The position numbers and the translations under genes were made by a program. A stretch of DNA of 48,388 nucleotides from a bacterium (lineage in GTDB: Bacteria; Bacillota; Clostridia; Lachnospirales; Lachnospiraceae), in NCBI GenBank assembly GCA_030535455.1, contig JAUNJY010000016.1, positions 20,192 through 68,579 on the forward strand. Reading direction: 5' to 3'. Of the stretch, positions 9,412 to 16,832 are shown piece by piece (position 1 is the first letter of the stretch; every line of letters begins with the position of its first letter). The notes below the pieces were generated by a model. It was not told the DNA's origin. It was given only the letters and a program-made list of their open reading frames with translations, and ran no database searches.

Positions 9412-9858
9412 TTAGATATAGTACATCTCTGGGCTTTCACTGTTTAAACGAATATATTCATTTGCCAAGTCCTCAAGAGTCGTACTATCCAAATATTTAT
9501 TCACGTTCTCATTGATCCTATCCCAGACCAAAGTCTTTACTGCAAGTCGAACGGAGTCAATTTCATGTTCTTCAAAAATATCATCATCCACGATGTTGAA
9601 TTCACCTTCAAGAATTGCCAATATTTCTGATATCTTAATCTGGCTTGCTGGCTTTCCTAAGCTGTATCCACCTTGAGCACCTTTTACACTTTTTACGATC
9701 TTTGCTTTTCTTAATGAGGCAAATACTTGCTCCAAATAATTAAGTGATATTTTCTGTCGATTTGCTATGCTTACCAACGAGACATGGCTTGTCGTCGAAT
9801 TCACTGCCAAATCAACAAGTGCCCGCAATCCATATCTTCCTTTTGTGGAAACTTTCAT
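9412..9858 (-). CDS. Rrf2-family regulator, CymR-like
   Basis: A 148-residue Rrf2 protein with an N-terminal winged HTH: the MKVSTKGRYGLRAL start, NYLEQVFASLRKA recognition region and VKGAQGGYSL wing are typical. It contains no cysteine at all, so it cannot carry the Fe-S cluster of IscR or NsrR. With cysK next downstream this favours a CymR-type repressor of cysteine and sulfur uptake genes, which senses O-acetylserine through CysK. A GGGAGGAGC ribosome binding site precedes the ATG. The 50-base spacer to the response regulator gene has a plausible own promoter, so co-transcription with it is uncertain. Confidence 0.88.
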   Translation of the reverse strand: MKVSTKGRYGLRALVDLAVNSTTSHVSLVSIANRQKISLNYLEQVFASLRKAKIVKSVKGAQGGYSLGKPASQIKISEILAILEGEFNIVDDDIFEEHEIDSVRLAVKTLVWDRINENVNKYLDSTTLEDLANEYIRLNSESPEMYYI

Positions 9859-9908
9859 GTGCTAGCTCCTCCCATAAATCATAGTATTTAGCTACGTTTT
9901 ATTTATAT

Positions 9909-10994
9909 TTATACTCCTTCCTTAATCTCTTTGTCAAGGAAGTCTGCTAAATATGTAATTTCAAATGCATGTAGAAGATCGCCTGCAAATCGCTTATCTT
10001 TCTGTTCCCGAAGGAAGGCAAACCCGTTTTGAATACTCCAAGCCTCTCGATATATGGTCTTATGTGTTAATGCATCAAATACTGATACGATAGAGATAAT
10101 CTGGGCACAAAGCGGTATCTGATCTTTCCTTAAACCATATGGATACCCGGAGCCATCATAGGCTTCATGATGATACATCGCCATATCAAGGGCCATCTTA
10201 AGATACTCATTTTCCTCATCCTGACGATAAAGAAGGAGCAATGGCTCTACCCCCTTCTCCGTATGCTGCTTTATTTCTTGGAATTCCTCCTTAGAAAGTT
10301 CCCCAGGCTTATAAACAATTGACTGGCTGATCGCCATCATGCCTAGATCAAAAATAGGGGCTACTACTTTCAGGCAGTCGATATAATGGTCTGTCACAAT
10401 TTTTTCATACTTTGGCATAAACATAAGTGCCTTTGCAAGCATGACTGCCCCTTCGGCCACTCGATCCATATGGCCCCGGATTAGTTCTTGCTGCTTTTGT
10501 ATATAGTATAAGGATTGGATGACTGATAGTTTATTCTGATTACGAAGGTTCATCCTATACCCCAGCATCTGTTTTAGATCACTTAGCTCTTTCTCCCTTT
10601 TCTCCCTCTCCATAGCAACCTGCACTTGCTGTCTGATACGGCATGCCAGCTCGCTTTCTACAAATGGCCTGGTGACGTAATCCGCTGCCCCTAGGTCATA
10701 GGCTTCTTTCTTTGTCTGCGGATCCATATAGGCTGATACAAAGATCACCGGAAGGTCCATCTCCCTATAGTATGTCCGCACCCTTTTATAAAAATCAAAC
10801 CCAGACATTTCTGGCATTGCAATATCCAATAACAATAATTTTGGTTCACATATACGAATTGCTTCCATCGCCTGCCTGATGGTATTTACCGGTCTGGCAA
10901 CATAGCCCAGTTCATTGACTACTTTCACTAATATAATAAGATTTTCTATCATATCATCTAAAATGACGATATTGACTGTTGTATCATCCCTCAA
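9909..10994 (-). CDS. Response regulator with degenerate HD-GYP domain
   Basis: A 361-residue two-domain protein. The receiver (about 5-125) keeps the phospho-acceptor D57 in LLLDIAMPEMSG, but the usually invariant Lys of the KPF motif is Arg (TRPF, 108-111). After a coiled linker comes an HD-GYP-type output (about 155-350), a family that hydrolyses c-di-GMP. HHEAYDGSGYP (275-285) carries the second half of the metal site and the GYP loop. The HDIGK signature is replaced by FDLGM (215-219), losing a metal-binding His and the catalytic Lys. Enzyme activity is therefore doubtful and it may act as a c-di-GMP receptor or interaction domain. It sits 20 bases downstream of the histidine kinase gene, its likely partner. 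Confidence 0.88.
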   Translation of the reverse strand: MRDDTTVNIVILDDMIENLIILVKVVNELGYVARPVNTIRQAMEAIRICEPKLLLLDIAMPEMSGFDFYKRVRTYYREMDLPVIFVSAYMDPQTKKEAYDLGAADYVTRPFVESELACRIRQQVQVAMEREKREKELSDLKQMLGYRMNLRNQNKLSVIQSLYYIQKQQELIRGHMDRVAEGAVMLAKALMFMPKYEKIVTDHYIDCLKVVAPIFDLGMMAISQSIVYKPGELSKEEFQEIKQHTEKGVEPLLLLYRQDEENEYLKMALDMAMYHHEAYDGSGYPYGLRKDQIPLCAQIISIVSVFDALTHKTIYREAWSIQNGFAFLREQKDKRFAGDLLHAFEITYLADFLDKEIKEGV

Positions 10995-11014
10995 AGTATA
11001 TGTATCCCCCTTCT

Positions 11015-12403
11015 CTAAAGGTTACATGTTCTACACAGTTCCAAATACTGTGTTTTTATCTTATTGGTATCTGACTTTCTAAGCGCCAGTTCCAGGCGAA
11101 ACGCCTTCTTGCTGATTTCATTTTGCTCCCCTTTTGTCATGTCCTTGATCATGTGAACAATTTTCTCTGCCTTCTCATATGACTCGAAATCAATGCATAA
11201 CGCCAGCTGCTCCATCAGCTTGATCAAGCTTAGGCTTTTCGTTTCCTCATGTATTACATGAGGTTTTTCAACCTCTGGCTCCTTTTCCTCTACTATGGCA
11301 GTATCCGCCGTCAACGGTACTGTAAAATAAAACCTTGACCCTTTGTGCAGCTCGCTTTCTGCCTGTATGGTTCCTCCCATCAAGGATACCAGCTTCTTGC
11401 AGATTGACAGTCCAAGTCCTGTCCCGCCATATTTCCTTGTAATGGACGGATCTCCCTGTACAAAACTTTGGAATAACTCTTCTTTCTTTTCCTTGCTAAT
11501 GCCGATCCCTGTATCCGTGATGGAAAACAAAAGTTCCCACTGATTGCCCACATTGCTTTGTACTGCAATGTCGAATACGATTCTCCCTTGGGTTGTAAAC
11601 TTTATGGCATTAGTAAACAGGTTGTTGATGACCTGGGTCAAATGATAGGAATCACCAATTAAATGGCTAGGTATCGTGCTATCCACATTCGACTCAAATG
11701 CTATATTCTTATTTTCTATCAGACCTCTATGTACTTTCATTACGTCCTCTACCCATGGGTAAAATGCAAAAGGATGTTCTTCTATCTCCATCTTTCCTGC
11801 TGCCAGTTTGGAATAATCTAAAATATCTGTAACGATTTTTTCCATGGTGTCAAAACAGTTCATCATTGTCTTAACCGTATCCACCTGACTGCTGTCCAAA
11901 TTGCCGCTAAGCAGCAGATTAGCCATGCCCTTCATGCCATTTAGTGGAGTCCTAAGCTCATGGGTCACATTTGCAAGAAAGCTGTCCTTTGCACTCCTTG
12001 CCTGGTTCAGCTCTTCTTGTAACGAACGATTTTTCTCCTGCTGTAGTAACAGTTCTTCAATATTCTTTATAATACAAATTCCAAACGCATATTCATTGCC
12101 TATAATAAAATGTTTTACCTCAGCTGGAAAACACGTTCCATTCTTGCGATATACCGGCATCTGTACGGCCTTTCCCCTGGCATCCTGCTTCCCTTTTTCA
12201 AAAAACATGGCTGCCTGTTTAGAAAACAGATCCTGCATGGTAATCCTAGACATGTCATCTTTATCATAAAATAGTTCACTGACCGTCTGCATATTCCAAT
12301 TAACGATTTTTCCATCATCCGCGTAAAATAAGACAATCTCATCGATGCAATGAAGTGCGCTCTTATATGATTGAATTCTAAGTTCTTCTACAATATCCCT
12401 CAT
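11015..12403 (-). CDS. Soluble PAS-domain sensor histidine kinase
   Basis: A 462-residue kinase without membrane segments. An N-terminal PAS-like domain (about 10-115) is followed by a short coiled coil, the HisKA dimerisation helix with phospho-acceptor H148 in FLANVTHELRTPLNG, and an HATPase domain with the N box (NNLFTNAIKFT), DTGIGIS and GGTGLGLSICKKLV. About 80 C-terminal residues form an extra helical segment that recalls an Hpt-like or TPR-like tail but has no clear phospho-His motif. AGGAG precedes the ATG. The partner is the response regulator encoded 20 bases downstream. The signal is probably cytoplasmic. Confidence 0.93.
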   Translation of the reverse strand: MRDIVEELRIQSYKSALHCIDEIVLFYADDGKIVNWNMQTVSELFYDKDDMSRITMQDLFSKQAAMFFEKGKQDARGKAVQMPVYRKNGTCFPAEVKHFIIGNEYAFGICIIKNIEELLLQQEKNRSLQEELNQARSAKDSFLANVTHELRTPLNGMKGMANLLLSGNLDSSQVDTVKTMMNCFDTMEKIVTDILDYSKLAAGKMEIEEHPFAFYPWVEDVMKVHRGLIENKNIAFESNVDSTIPSHLIGDSYHLTQVINNLFTNAIKFTTQGRIVFDIAVQSNVGNQWELLFSITDTGIGISKEKKEELFQSFVQGDPSITRKYGGTGLGLSICKKLVSLMGGTIQAESELHKGSRFYFTVPLTADTAIVEEKEPEVEKPHVIHEETKSLSLIKLMEQLALCIDFESYEKAEKIVHMIKDMTKGEQNEISKKAFRLELALRKSDTNKIKTQYLELCRTCNL

Positions 12404-12514
12404 GTTATCTCCTAAACAACGATTACAATGGTTTCCTCAATTCTATACTAATCTTATTTCTCCAAACATATTTTGTCAACTGTGCCATATTATCTACAAA
12501 AAAGTACGAAATCA

Positions 12515-12544
12515 TTGACAGTTTGTTCCAGTCAGACATATAAT
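12515..12544 (+). promoter_or_regulatory. Sigma-A-type promoter of the XRE regulator gene
   Basis: A consensus TTGACA and a consensus TATAAT are separated by 18 bases and lie about 35 bases before the XRE start codon. It is the best promoter match seen in the window. Confidence 0.8.
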
Positions 12545-12579
12545 TATGGATAAACAAAACATTACCCAGGAGGTTTCTT

Positions 12580-12924
12580 ATGGATTTTAGTGTTCGTCTA
12601 AAACAACTACGCCAAAAACATCGCTTAACACAAAGCGAATTGGCTGATATCCTTGAATTAAAGCCTACCGCCATCTCTAATTACGAGTCTCAGCGCAATG
12701 AACCTAGCTTTCAGAAATTAATTGCGTTATCCCACTATTTCGATGTATCTTGCGATTATTTACTTGGTGTAACAGATTCCTATCTACCAATTGGTGGCGA
12801 AGTCTTAGATAAAGATATTGTAGATTTTTTTAATCTATATCGACAGCTTTCTTCCGAAAGTACCGCAGAATTAAAAGAATTTGCAAACTATTTAGTTTAC
12901 AAACAAGAACATAAAAAAGAATAG
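12580..12924 (+). CDS. XRE-family HTH regulator
   Basis: A 114-residue protein. Residues 4-60 are a Cro/CI-type HTH: LKQLRQKHRLTQSELADIL, then a recognition helix in KPTAISNYESQRNEPSF, and SHYFDVSCDYLLGVTD closing the domain. The remaining about 50 residues form a short helical tail. CCAGGAGG precedes the ATG and a near-consensus promoter lies upstream. Such small regulators often control their own gene or a neighbour. The divergent kinase operon and the convergent DUF3793 gene are the nearest candidates, but no operator is evident. Confidence 0.9.
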   Translation: MDFSVRLKQLRQKHRLTQSELADILELKPTAISNYESQRNEPSFQKLIALSHYFDVSCDYLLGVTDSYLPIGGEVLDKDIVDFFNLYRQLSSESTAELKEFANYLVYKQEHKKE

Positions 12925-12934
12925 TATGTACATA

Positions 12935-12953
12935 AGGGGCAAAAAACGCCCCT
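12935..12953. terminator. GC-rich hairpin between convergent genes
   Basis: AGGGGC and GCCCCT form a stem around an A-rich loop exactly between the XRE gene and the DUF3793 stop codon. Neither side has a proper T run, so termination efficiency is uncertain. Confidence 0.45.
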
Positions 12954-13530
12954 ATTGATGAAATTCAAGCAAAGAATGTGTCGTTACATATTGGAGCATG
13001 GCCTTACGAGCCTCGTCATATTGTAAGAACATATTTTTTGCCTTGATTACATTACTGTAAACCTTCCAATATCCACTTGCCAAAGCCTCTTTCCCCTGAT
13101 TTTTGATGTATCCGATCACATCCTGCAATGGATATCCTAATAGTATCCCAATCTCATGAGGAAACAAATTATTTTCCGTTAATCTGTGGCATCTCTGCAG
13201 TCTTACTTCCATCCGGTATAGTACCTGTTCCAAAGTAAAGTTATGATACCCTTCAGTCTCTAGAAACTTCTGGTTTTCCTTATTTTCTAAGATTTCTGTA
13301 ATCATATCTTCCTGATAAAACAATACGTAGCTTTTGTTGCGATACTCATCCAAAATCACTTTTTTCATTCCAATTCCATTCAACAGCTCTTCATATGCTA
13401 TTAGCTCCCTGCTTGAAAATGCAAGCAATGAAGCTGGCTTCATCTTTAAAATGACCGGCGCAAGATAATAAGTGAGAATTAGTTCTTTCTGCTTTTCATT
13501 CTCTGCCGATAAATAATCAGGTATCATCAT
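12952..13530 (-). CDS. DUF3793 family protein
   Basis: A 192-residue cytoplasmic protein of the DUF3793 family, recognised by FPHEIGILLGYPLQDVIGYI in the last third and the following GYWKVYS. The family is widespread in Clostridia and often lies near flavodoxin or iron-uptake genes; its function is not established. AGGAG lies 4-5 bases before the first ATG. The gene is transcribed alone here, convergent with the XRE gene. Confidence 0.85.
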   Translation of the reverse strand: MMIPDYLSAENEKQKELILTYYLAPVILKMKPASLLAFSSRELIAYEELLNGIGMKKVILDEYRNKSYVLFYQEDMITEILENKENQKFLETEGYHNFTLEQVLYRMEVRLQRCHRLTENNLFPHEIGILLGYPLQDVIGYIKNQGKEALASGYWKVYSNVIKAKNMFLQYDEARKAMLQYVTTHSLLEFHQ

Positions 13531-13590
13531 AGTCTCCTATCGTCCGTGTATTACTACTAAAATCTCCTGATTTATTATTTTTTATACTTT

Positions 13591-13737
13591 TCCTGCGCCA
13601 GACTCGGTCGCGACAGCGACACCTTCCTCTCGAGTGAGTGTGCATTCTTCGCCCTGTCTTTCAGGGCGTTTTTTTATGTTACTGCTTGGAGCAGTCGTCG
13701 TTTTGGCATATAGAGCTTCTCGAAGAGAAGTTTCCTC
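13591..13737. repeat. Dispersed intergenic repeat, copy B
   Basis: This second copy matches the one at 215-333, with shared blocks in the same order and an identical 16-base GAAGAGAAGTTTCCTC. Between the blocks it carries TTTTGGCATATAG and the small inverted repeat ACTGCTTGGAGCAGT, parts of which recur in the 16.6-kb spacer. No protein is encoded. The spacer from 13531 to 13822 is otherwise empty apart from the terminators. Confidence 0.55.
13650..13675 (+). terminator. Plus-strand terminator inside repeat copy B
   Basis: CGCCCTG and CAGGGCG form a 7-bp GC-rich stem with a 5-base loop, followed by seven T residues. No plus-strand gene lies upstream within the spacer, so it would end only a short transcript starting near a TATACT box at 13583-13588, or read-through. 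Confidence 0.75.
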
Positions 13738-13743
13738 TCAATT

Positions 13744-13787
13744 AAAAAAGCGGTTGCATCATGACCTATCCATCCTGATACAACCGC
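13744..13787 (-). terminator. Terminator of the GH5 cellulase gene
   Basis: On the minus strand GCGGTTGTATCA pairs with TGATGCAACCGC (one G-T type mismatch) and is followed by six T residues, about 35 bases after the cellulase stop. Confidence 0.9.
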
Positions 13788-13822
13788 TTTTCTTACCTAT
13801 TAGATATTAATAATGCAAAGTA

Positions 13823-16222
13823 TTAATATAATTTTGCATTGCTGATCACAGGATTTGCAGCACCTGATTTTGCTTGGAAATCAATGGTGTAGCTGTCTCC
13901 GGATGCCAAATTGCCATTCCAGCTTGGATTAGTGATTACATAATGATTGCCTGTATGACTTACAATGTTTGCACTCCAAGTGCTTCCAATCTCACGATCC
14001 ATATCAAATTCCAAGGTCCATCCGCCAACTAAGTCCTTCCCTGTTGTATTAGTAAAGACAATCTGTCCAAGACCGCCTTCTCCCCAATCACTTGTCATCG
14101 TTACTTCTGCCTGCACTGTATTCCCGGAAGGGCTTGAAGTTGCTGGGGCTGTGGTTGGTGTTGCTGTTGGAGCTTGTGTTACTGGAGCTGTCGTTGGTGC
14201 AGTAGTTGGCGCTTGTGTTGCTGGGGCACTGGTTGGAGCAACCGTTGGGGCTTGCGTTGCTGGGGCCGTCGTTGCTGGAGTATCAGAACCACCTTCCACG
14301 TCAGACACTTCAAAGTTAACCGTAAGGGTATTATTATCCGTTAATGAAACTCCATTAAAATATGCTTTATAATTTCCGTTATCTACTGTCATATTATTTA
14401 CATACGTCGTATCCCAAACATTGATAAATGAGAAATCAAAGCTTGATTTCAAAGTTCCAACTTTGGAATCAGTAGCCGTGCAGTCATATACAAACGTATC
14501 TTCTTTGCATGTAAATGTAACACTATTTACTTCAATGGATTTCACCTTCAATTTTGCATAATCAAACACGGATGCACTTCCATCTGTGCTGGCAATATCC
14601 TTGATATATAAAGAACCAATGTTTTCAAACTGAGCTTGTGTGCCGGTAAGGCTTAAAGAGAACTGTCCGCCTGCCTTAGAAATTTCCACATAGCCTGTAC
14701 TGGATAAGGACTGCCAGTTCTTTGTTTCCATCATATATAACTTAGCACGAATGGATTGATTTTGTGGGACTGTCACTTTGCAGCTAGCTGAATGTCCGTT
14801 AGCTGTTGCAGTGATCGTTGCAGTACCAATGCTTACTGCCGTTACCTGACCTTTTGCATTTACAGTAGCTACTGTTTCGTCACTGGATGTCCAGGTAATC
14901 TTGTCCTGGCTGTCTGCTGGAGTAAGGGTTGCACTGATTGTCTTCTTCTCATCTCCAACATAAATAGACATAGCAGATTGGTCCAACTTAATTGCTGTCG
15001 AAGTATTAGTCTTGGAGTCACCATAATAAGTCATGATTGCATCAATAATACCTTGTTGTGTCACTTTCTTAGTTGAACGATCGAATAAACCAAATCCATA
15101 ATTTCCATTGTAGCCATTATCCCAGTACACTGGTACCATTCCGTATTGTTTGGCATATTTACATAAGCTCTCACAGAAATATGCTCGATATGTATTATTT
15201 GTTGAATCTCCCTGGGTCTTGTCAATTGCCCCATATTCTCCAATTACTACTGGATAACCATTTGCCACGAACTTATCATACATTTTCTTCATCTGGCTGT
15301 TCATGTATGTCTCATCCCCCCAAGAAGCTACCTTGCTGCTGTCTTTTGCCTCTGGGCCCCACTGAGTTACTGCTGTGCTTTCTGTACCACAGAAATCCCA
15401 AGGATCATAATAATGGACAGAAATCATAATTCTCTTTCCTACACAAGTACTGGATAAATAATTATCCGTTGGAAGTTCAAATCCATAATCTCCTGCCGTA
15501 TAGTCAATATTAGTATTCCAGCCTGGAATCAGTAACCAACGCTTATCATTGTTTCCACTGCTTTTTCTTACTGTATCTACAAAAATCTGATTATACGCAT
15601 TGATATTGCTGTAGTATGTTCTGTTTGGCGTTCCATAAGTTCCGTCAAACTCTTCATTCATTGACTCAAATACTAAGTGTTCATCATAGTCTGCAAATCT
15701 GGTTGCAATCTGTTTCCATACAGCTTCGTATTTTGCCTTAATGGCTGCCTGATCTGAGCCATTGCATAACAGCCAGGATTTTGCAACTGAATTATATCCA
15801 TCCCCATGAATATTGATGATTGCATATAAGCCATTATTTACGCACATATCTACAACTTCTTGAATTCGATCCAGCCACTTAGAGTCCACTGTATAATTTG
15901 GTGCTGCCCCAATGGTATTCAGATAAGAAACCGGAATACGAACGGATTTAAATCCTTCCTCTTTGACTGCCAAGATTAAATCTTCTGTAACTACTGGATT
16001 ACCAAAATTAGTTTCTCCTACAGAACCATTGGAAGATGCTTCTAGTTGGTTTCCCAAGTTCCAACCTGCTCCCATTGCATTCACCATTTTCTCTTGCGTA
16101 TAGTCCTCAAAGGTATTGGCTGCGGATGCAACCATTGGACTTGTCAGCTGCCTTACTGAAATCGTAGTCAGTACCATCGCCAACATAACGATGATCGATA
16201 CTAATTTCCTTTGTTTAAACAT
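13823..16222 (-). CDS. Secreted multidomain GH5 cellulase (endoglucanase) with C-terminal CBM2
   Basis: A 799-residue extracellular beta-1,4-glucanase. Layout: signal peptide 1-35 ending VASAA; GH5 catalytic domain about 40-395 with acid/base E190 in FESMNEEF and nucleophile E329 in VVIGEYG; a Big2-type Ig-like domain about 405-485 (ITWTSSDETVATVNAKGQVT); an unassigned beta-rich module about 490-640; a Pro/Thr/Ala linker about 645-700; and a CBM2 cellulose-binding module about 700-799 with surface tryptophans in SDWGEGG, STWSAN and NPSWNGN. No dockerin or sortase signal is present, so it is a free enzyme. AGGAGGAG precedes the ATG. It has its own promoter and terminator. The Thr/Ala-Pro linker is typical of C. 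phytofermentans-type secreted cellulases. Confidence 0.96.
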   Translation of the reverse strand: MFKQRKLVSIIVMLAMVLTTISVRQLTSPMVASAANTFEDYTQEKMVNAMGAGWNLGNQLEASSNGSVGETNFGNPVVTEDLILAVKEEGFKSVRIPVSYLNTIGAAPNYTVDSKWLDRIQEVVDMCVNNGLYAIINIHGDGYNSVAKSWLLCNGSDQAAIKAKYEAVWKQIATRFADYDEHLVFESMNEEFDGTYGTPNRTYYSNINAYNQIFVDTVRKSSGNNDKRWLLIPGWNTNIDYTAGDYGFELPTDNYLSSTCVGKRIMISVHYYDPWDFCGTESTAVTQWGPEAKDSSKVASWGDETYMNSQMKKMYDKFVANGYPVVIGEYGAIDKTQGDSTNNTYRAYFCESLCKYAKQYGMVPVYWDNGYNGNYGFGLFDRSTKKVTQQGIIDAIMTYYGDSKTNTSTAIKLDQSAMSIYVGDEKKTISATLTPADSQDKITWTSSDETVATVNAKGQVTAVSIGTATITATANGHSASCKVTVPQNQSIRAKLYMMETKNWQSLSSTGYVEISKAGGQFSLSLTGTQAQFENIGSLYIKDIASTDGSASVFDYAKLKVKSIEVNSVTFTCKEDTFVYDCTATDSKVGTLKSSFDFSFINVWDTTYVNNMTVDNGNYKAYFNGVSLTDNNTLTVNFEVSDVEGGSDTPATTAPATQAPTVAPTSAPATQAPTTAPTTAPVTQAPTATPTTAPATSSPSGNTVQAEVTMTSDWGEGGLGQIVFTNTTGKDLVGGWTLEFDMDREIGSTWSANIVSHTGNHYVITNPSWNGNLASGDSYTIDFQAKSGAANPVISNAKLY

Positions 16223-16319
16223 GATATCTCCTCCTCTTTCTTAATCCGACTAGTTCTCTATCTGCGGATCAATTTATGTACCTACACCCCATAAGTACAG
16301 TAGCAATTTCGCCTCTTTT

Positions 16320-16347
16320 ATATTACCATATTTTTACATTAATTCAA
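16320..16347 (-). promoter_or_regulatory. Putative promoter of the cellulase gene
   Basis: On the minus strand TTGAAT and TAATAT are spaced 16 bases apart, about 98 bases upstream of the cellulase ATG. This leaves a long 5' untranslated region in which no conserved riboswitch motif was recognised. Confidence 0.5.
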
Positions 16348-16540
16348 CATCTTGAACAAATCTTTTTGCACTTTTGCTCTTCTTTTTATTGCATTTCTTA
16401 CATATTTTTCTATTTCATTCTACTATTTTTGTATTATTTTACCATTTTATTTAATTCATTTACTATACAAACCGTATATTTTAGCTGAATCCGTCATAAT
16501 CGATTGTTTTTTGTGAATAGGGGGGTGAGTGTATCTTTCT

Positions 16541-16800
16541 GTGCTACTGCCTGGATCAATTCCCGTTTGGGCACATAGGGAATTTACCGCTGTAGTTTGC
16601 CCAATATCCCAACGTATCTAATAATTTCTGTGTCCTTTTCGGCAAGTACAGTATTTATGTGCGCGAATGTCCACACTTCTTGTCGCTTCCCGGGTATATC
16701 AATAAAACTCCCTTCCTATATGCCAAATCCATCACAATTTTCCCTTTGCCAAACCGGAGCGCGCCAGCAACTGTCGAAGAAAAGTTTCCATTTTACAAAA
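16541..16800. repeat. Degenerate relative of the dispersed repeat, copy C
   Basis: This spacer is related to copies A and B but has diverged. On the minus strand CTATGTGCCCAAACG...TCCAGGCAGTAGCACA aligns with CTATATGCCAAAACG...TCCAAGCAGTAACATA of copy B, and TCGAAGAAAAGTTTCC (16775-16790 area) matches the GAAGAGAAGTTTCC block. It also has imperfect inverted ends: GTTTGGGCACATAGG near 16568 and, on the other strand, GATTTGGCATATAGG near 16727. No gene is supported between 16223 and 16825. Confidence 0.4.
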
Positions 16801-16832
16801 AAAGCGATGGATTCATTAAAGAATCTCATCGC
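16797..16832 (-). terminator. Terminator of the ABC-exporter/MalT-like operon
   Basis: On the minus strand GCGATGAGATTC pairs with GAATCCATCGC with one bulge and is followed by seven T residues. The stem overlaps the stop codon of the regulator gene. Confidence 0.85.

Noticed and set aside
13965-14372. A long plus-strand open frame opposite the cellulase
   Set aside because: It is the complement of the Pro/Thr repeat linker, giving a low-complexity Ala/Val/Gly sequence; a shadow of the real gene.
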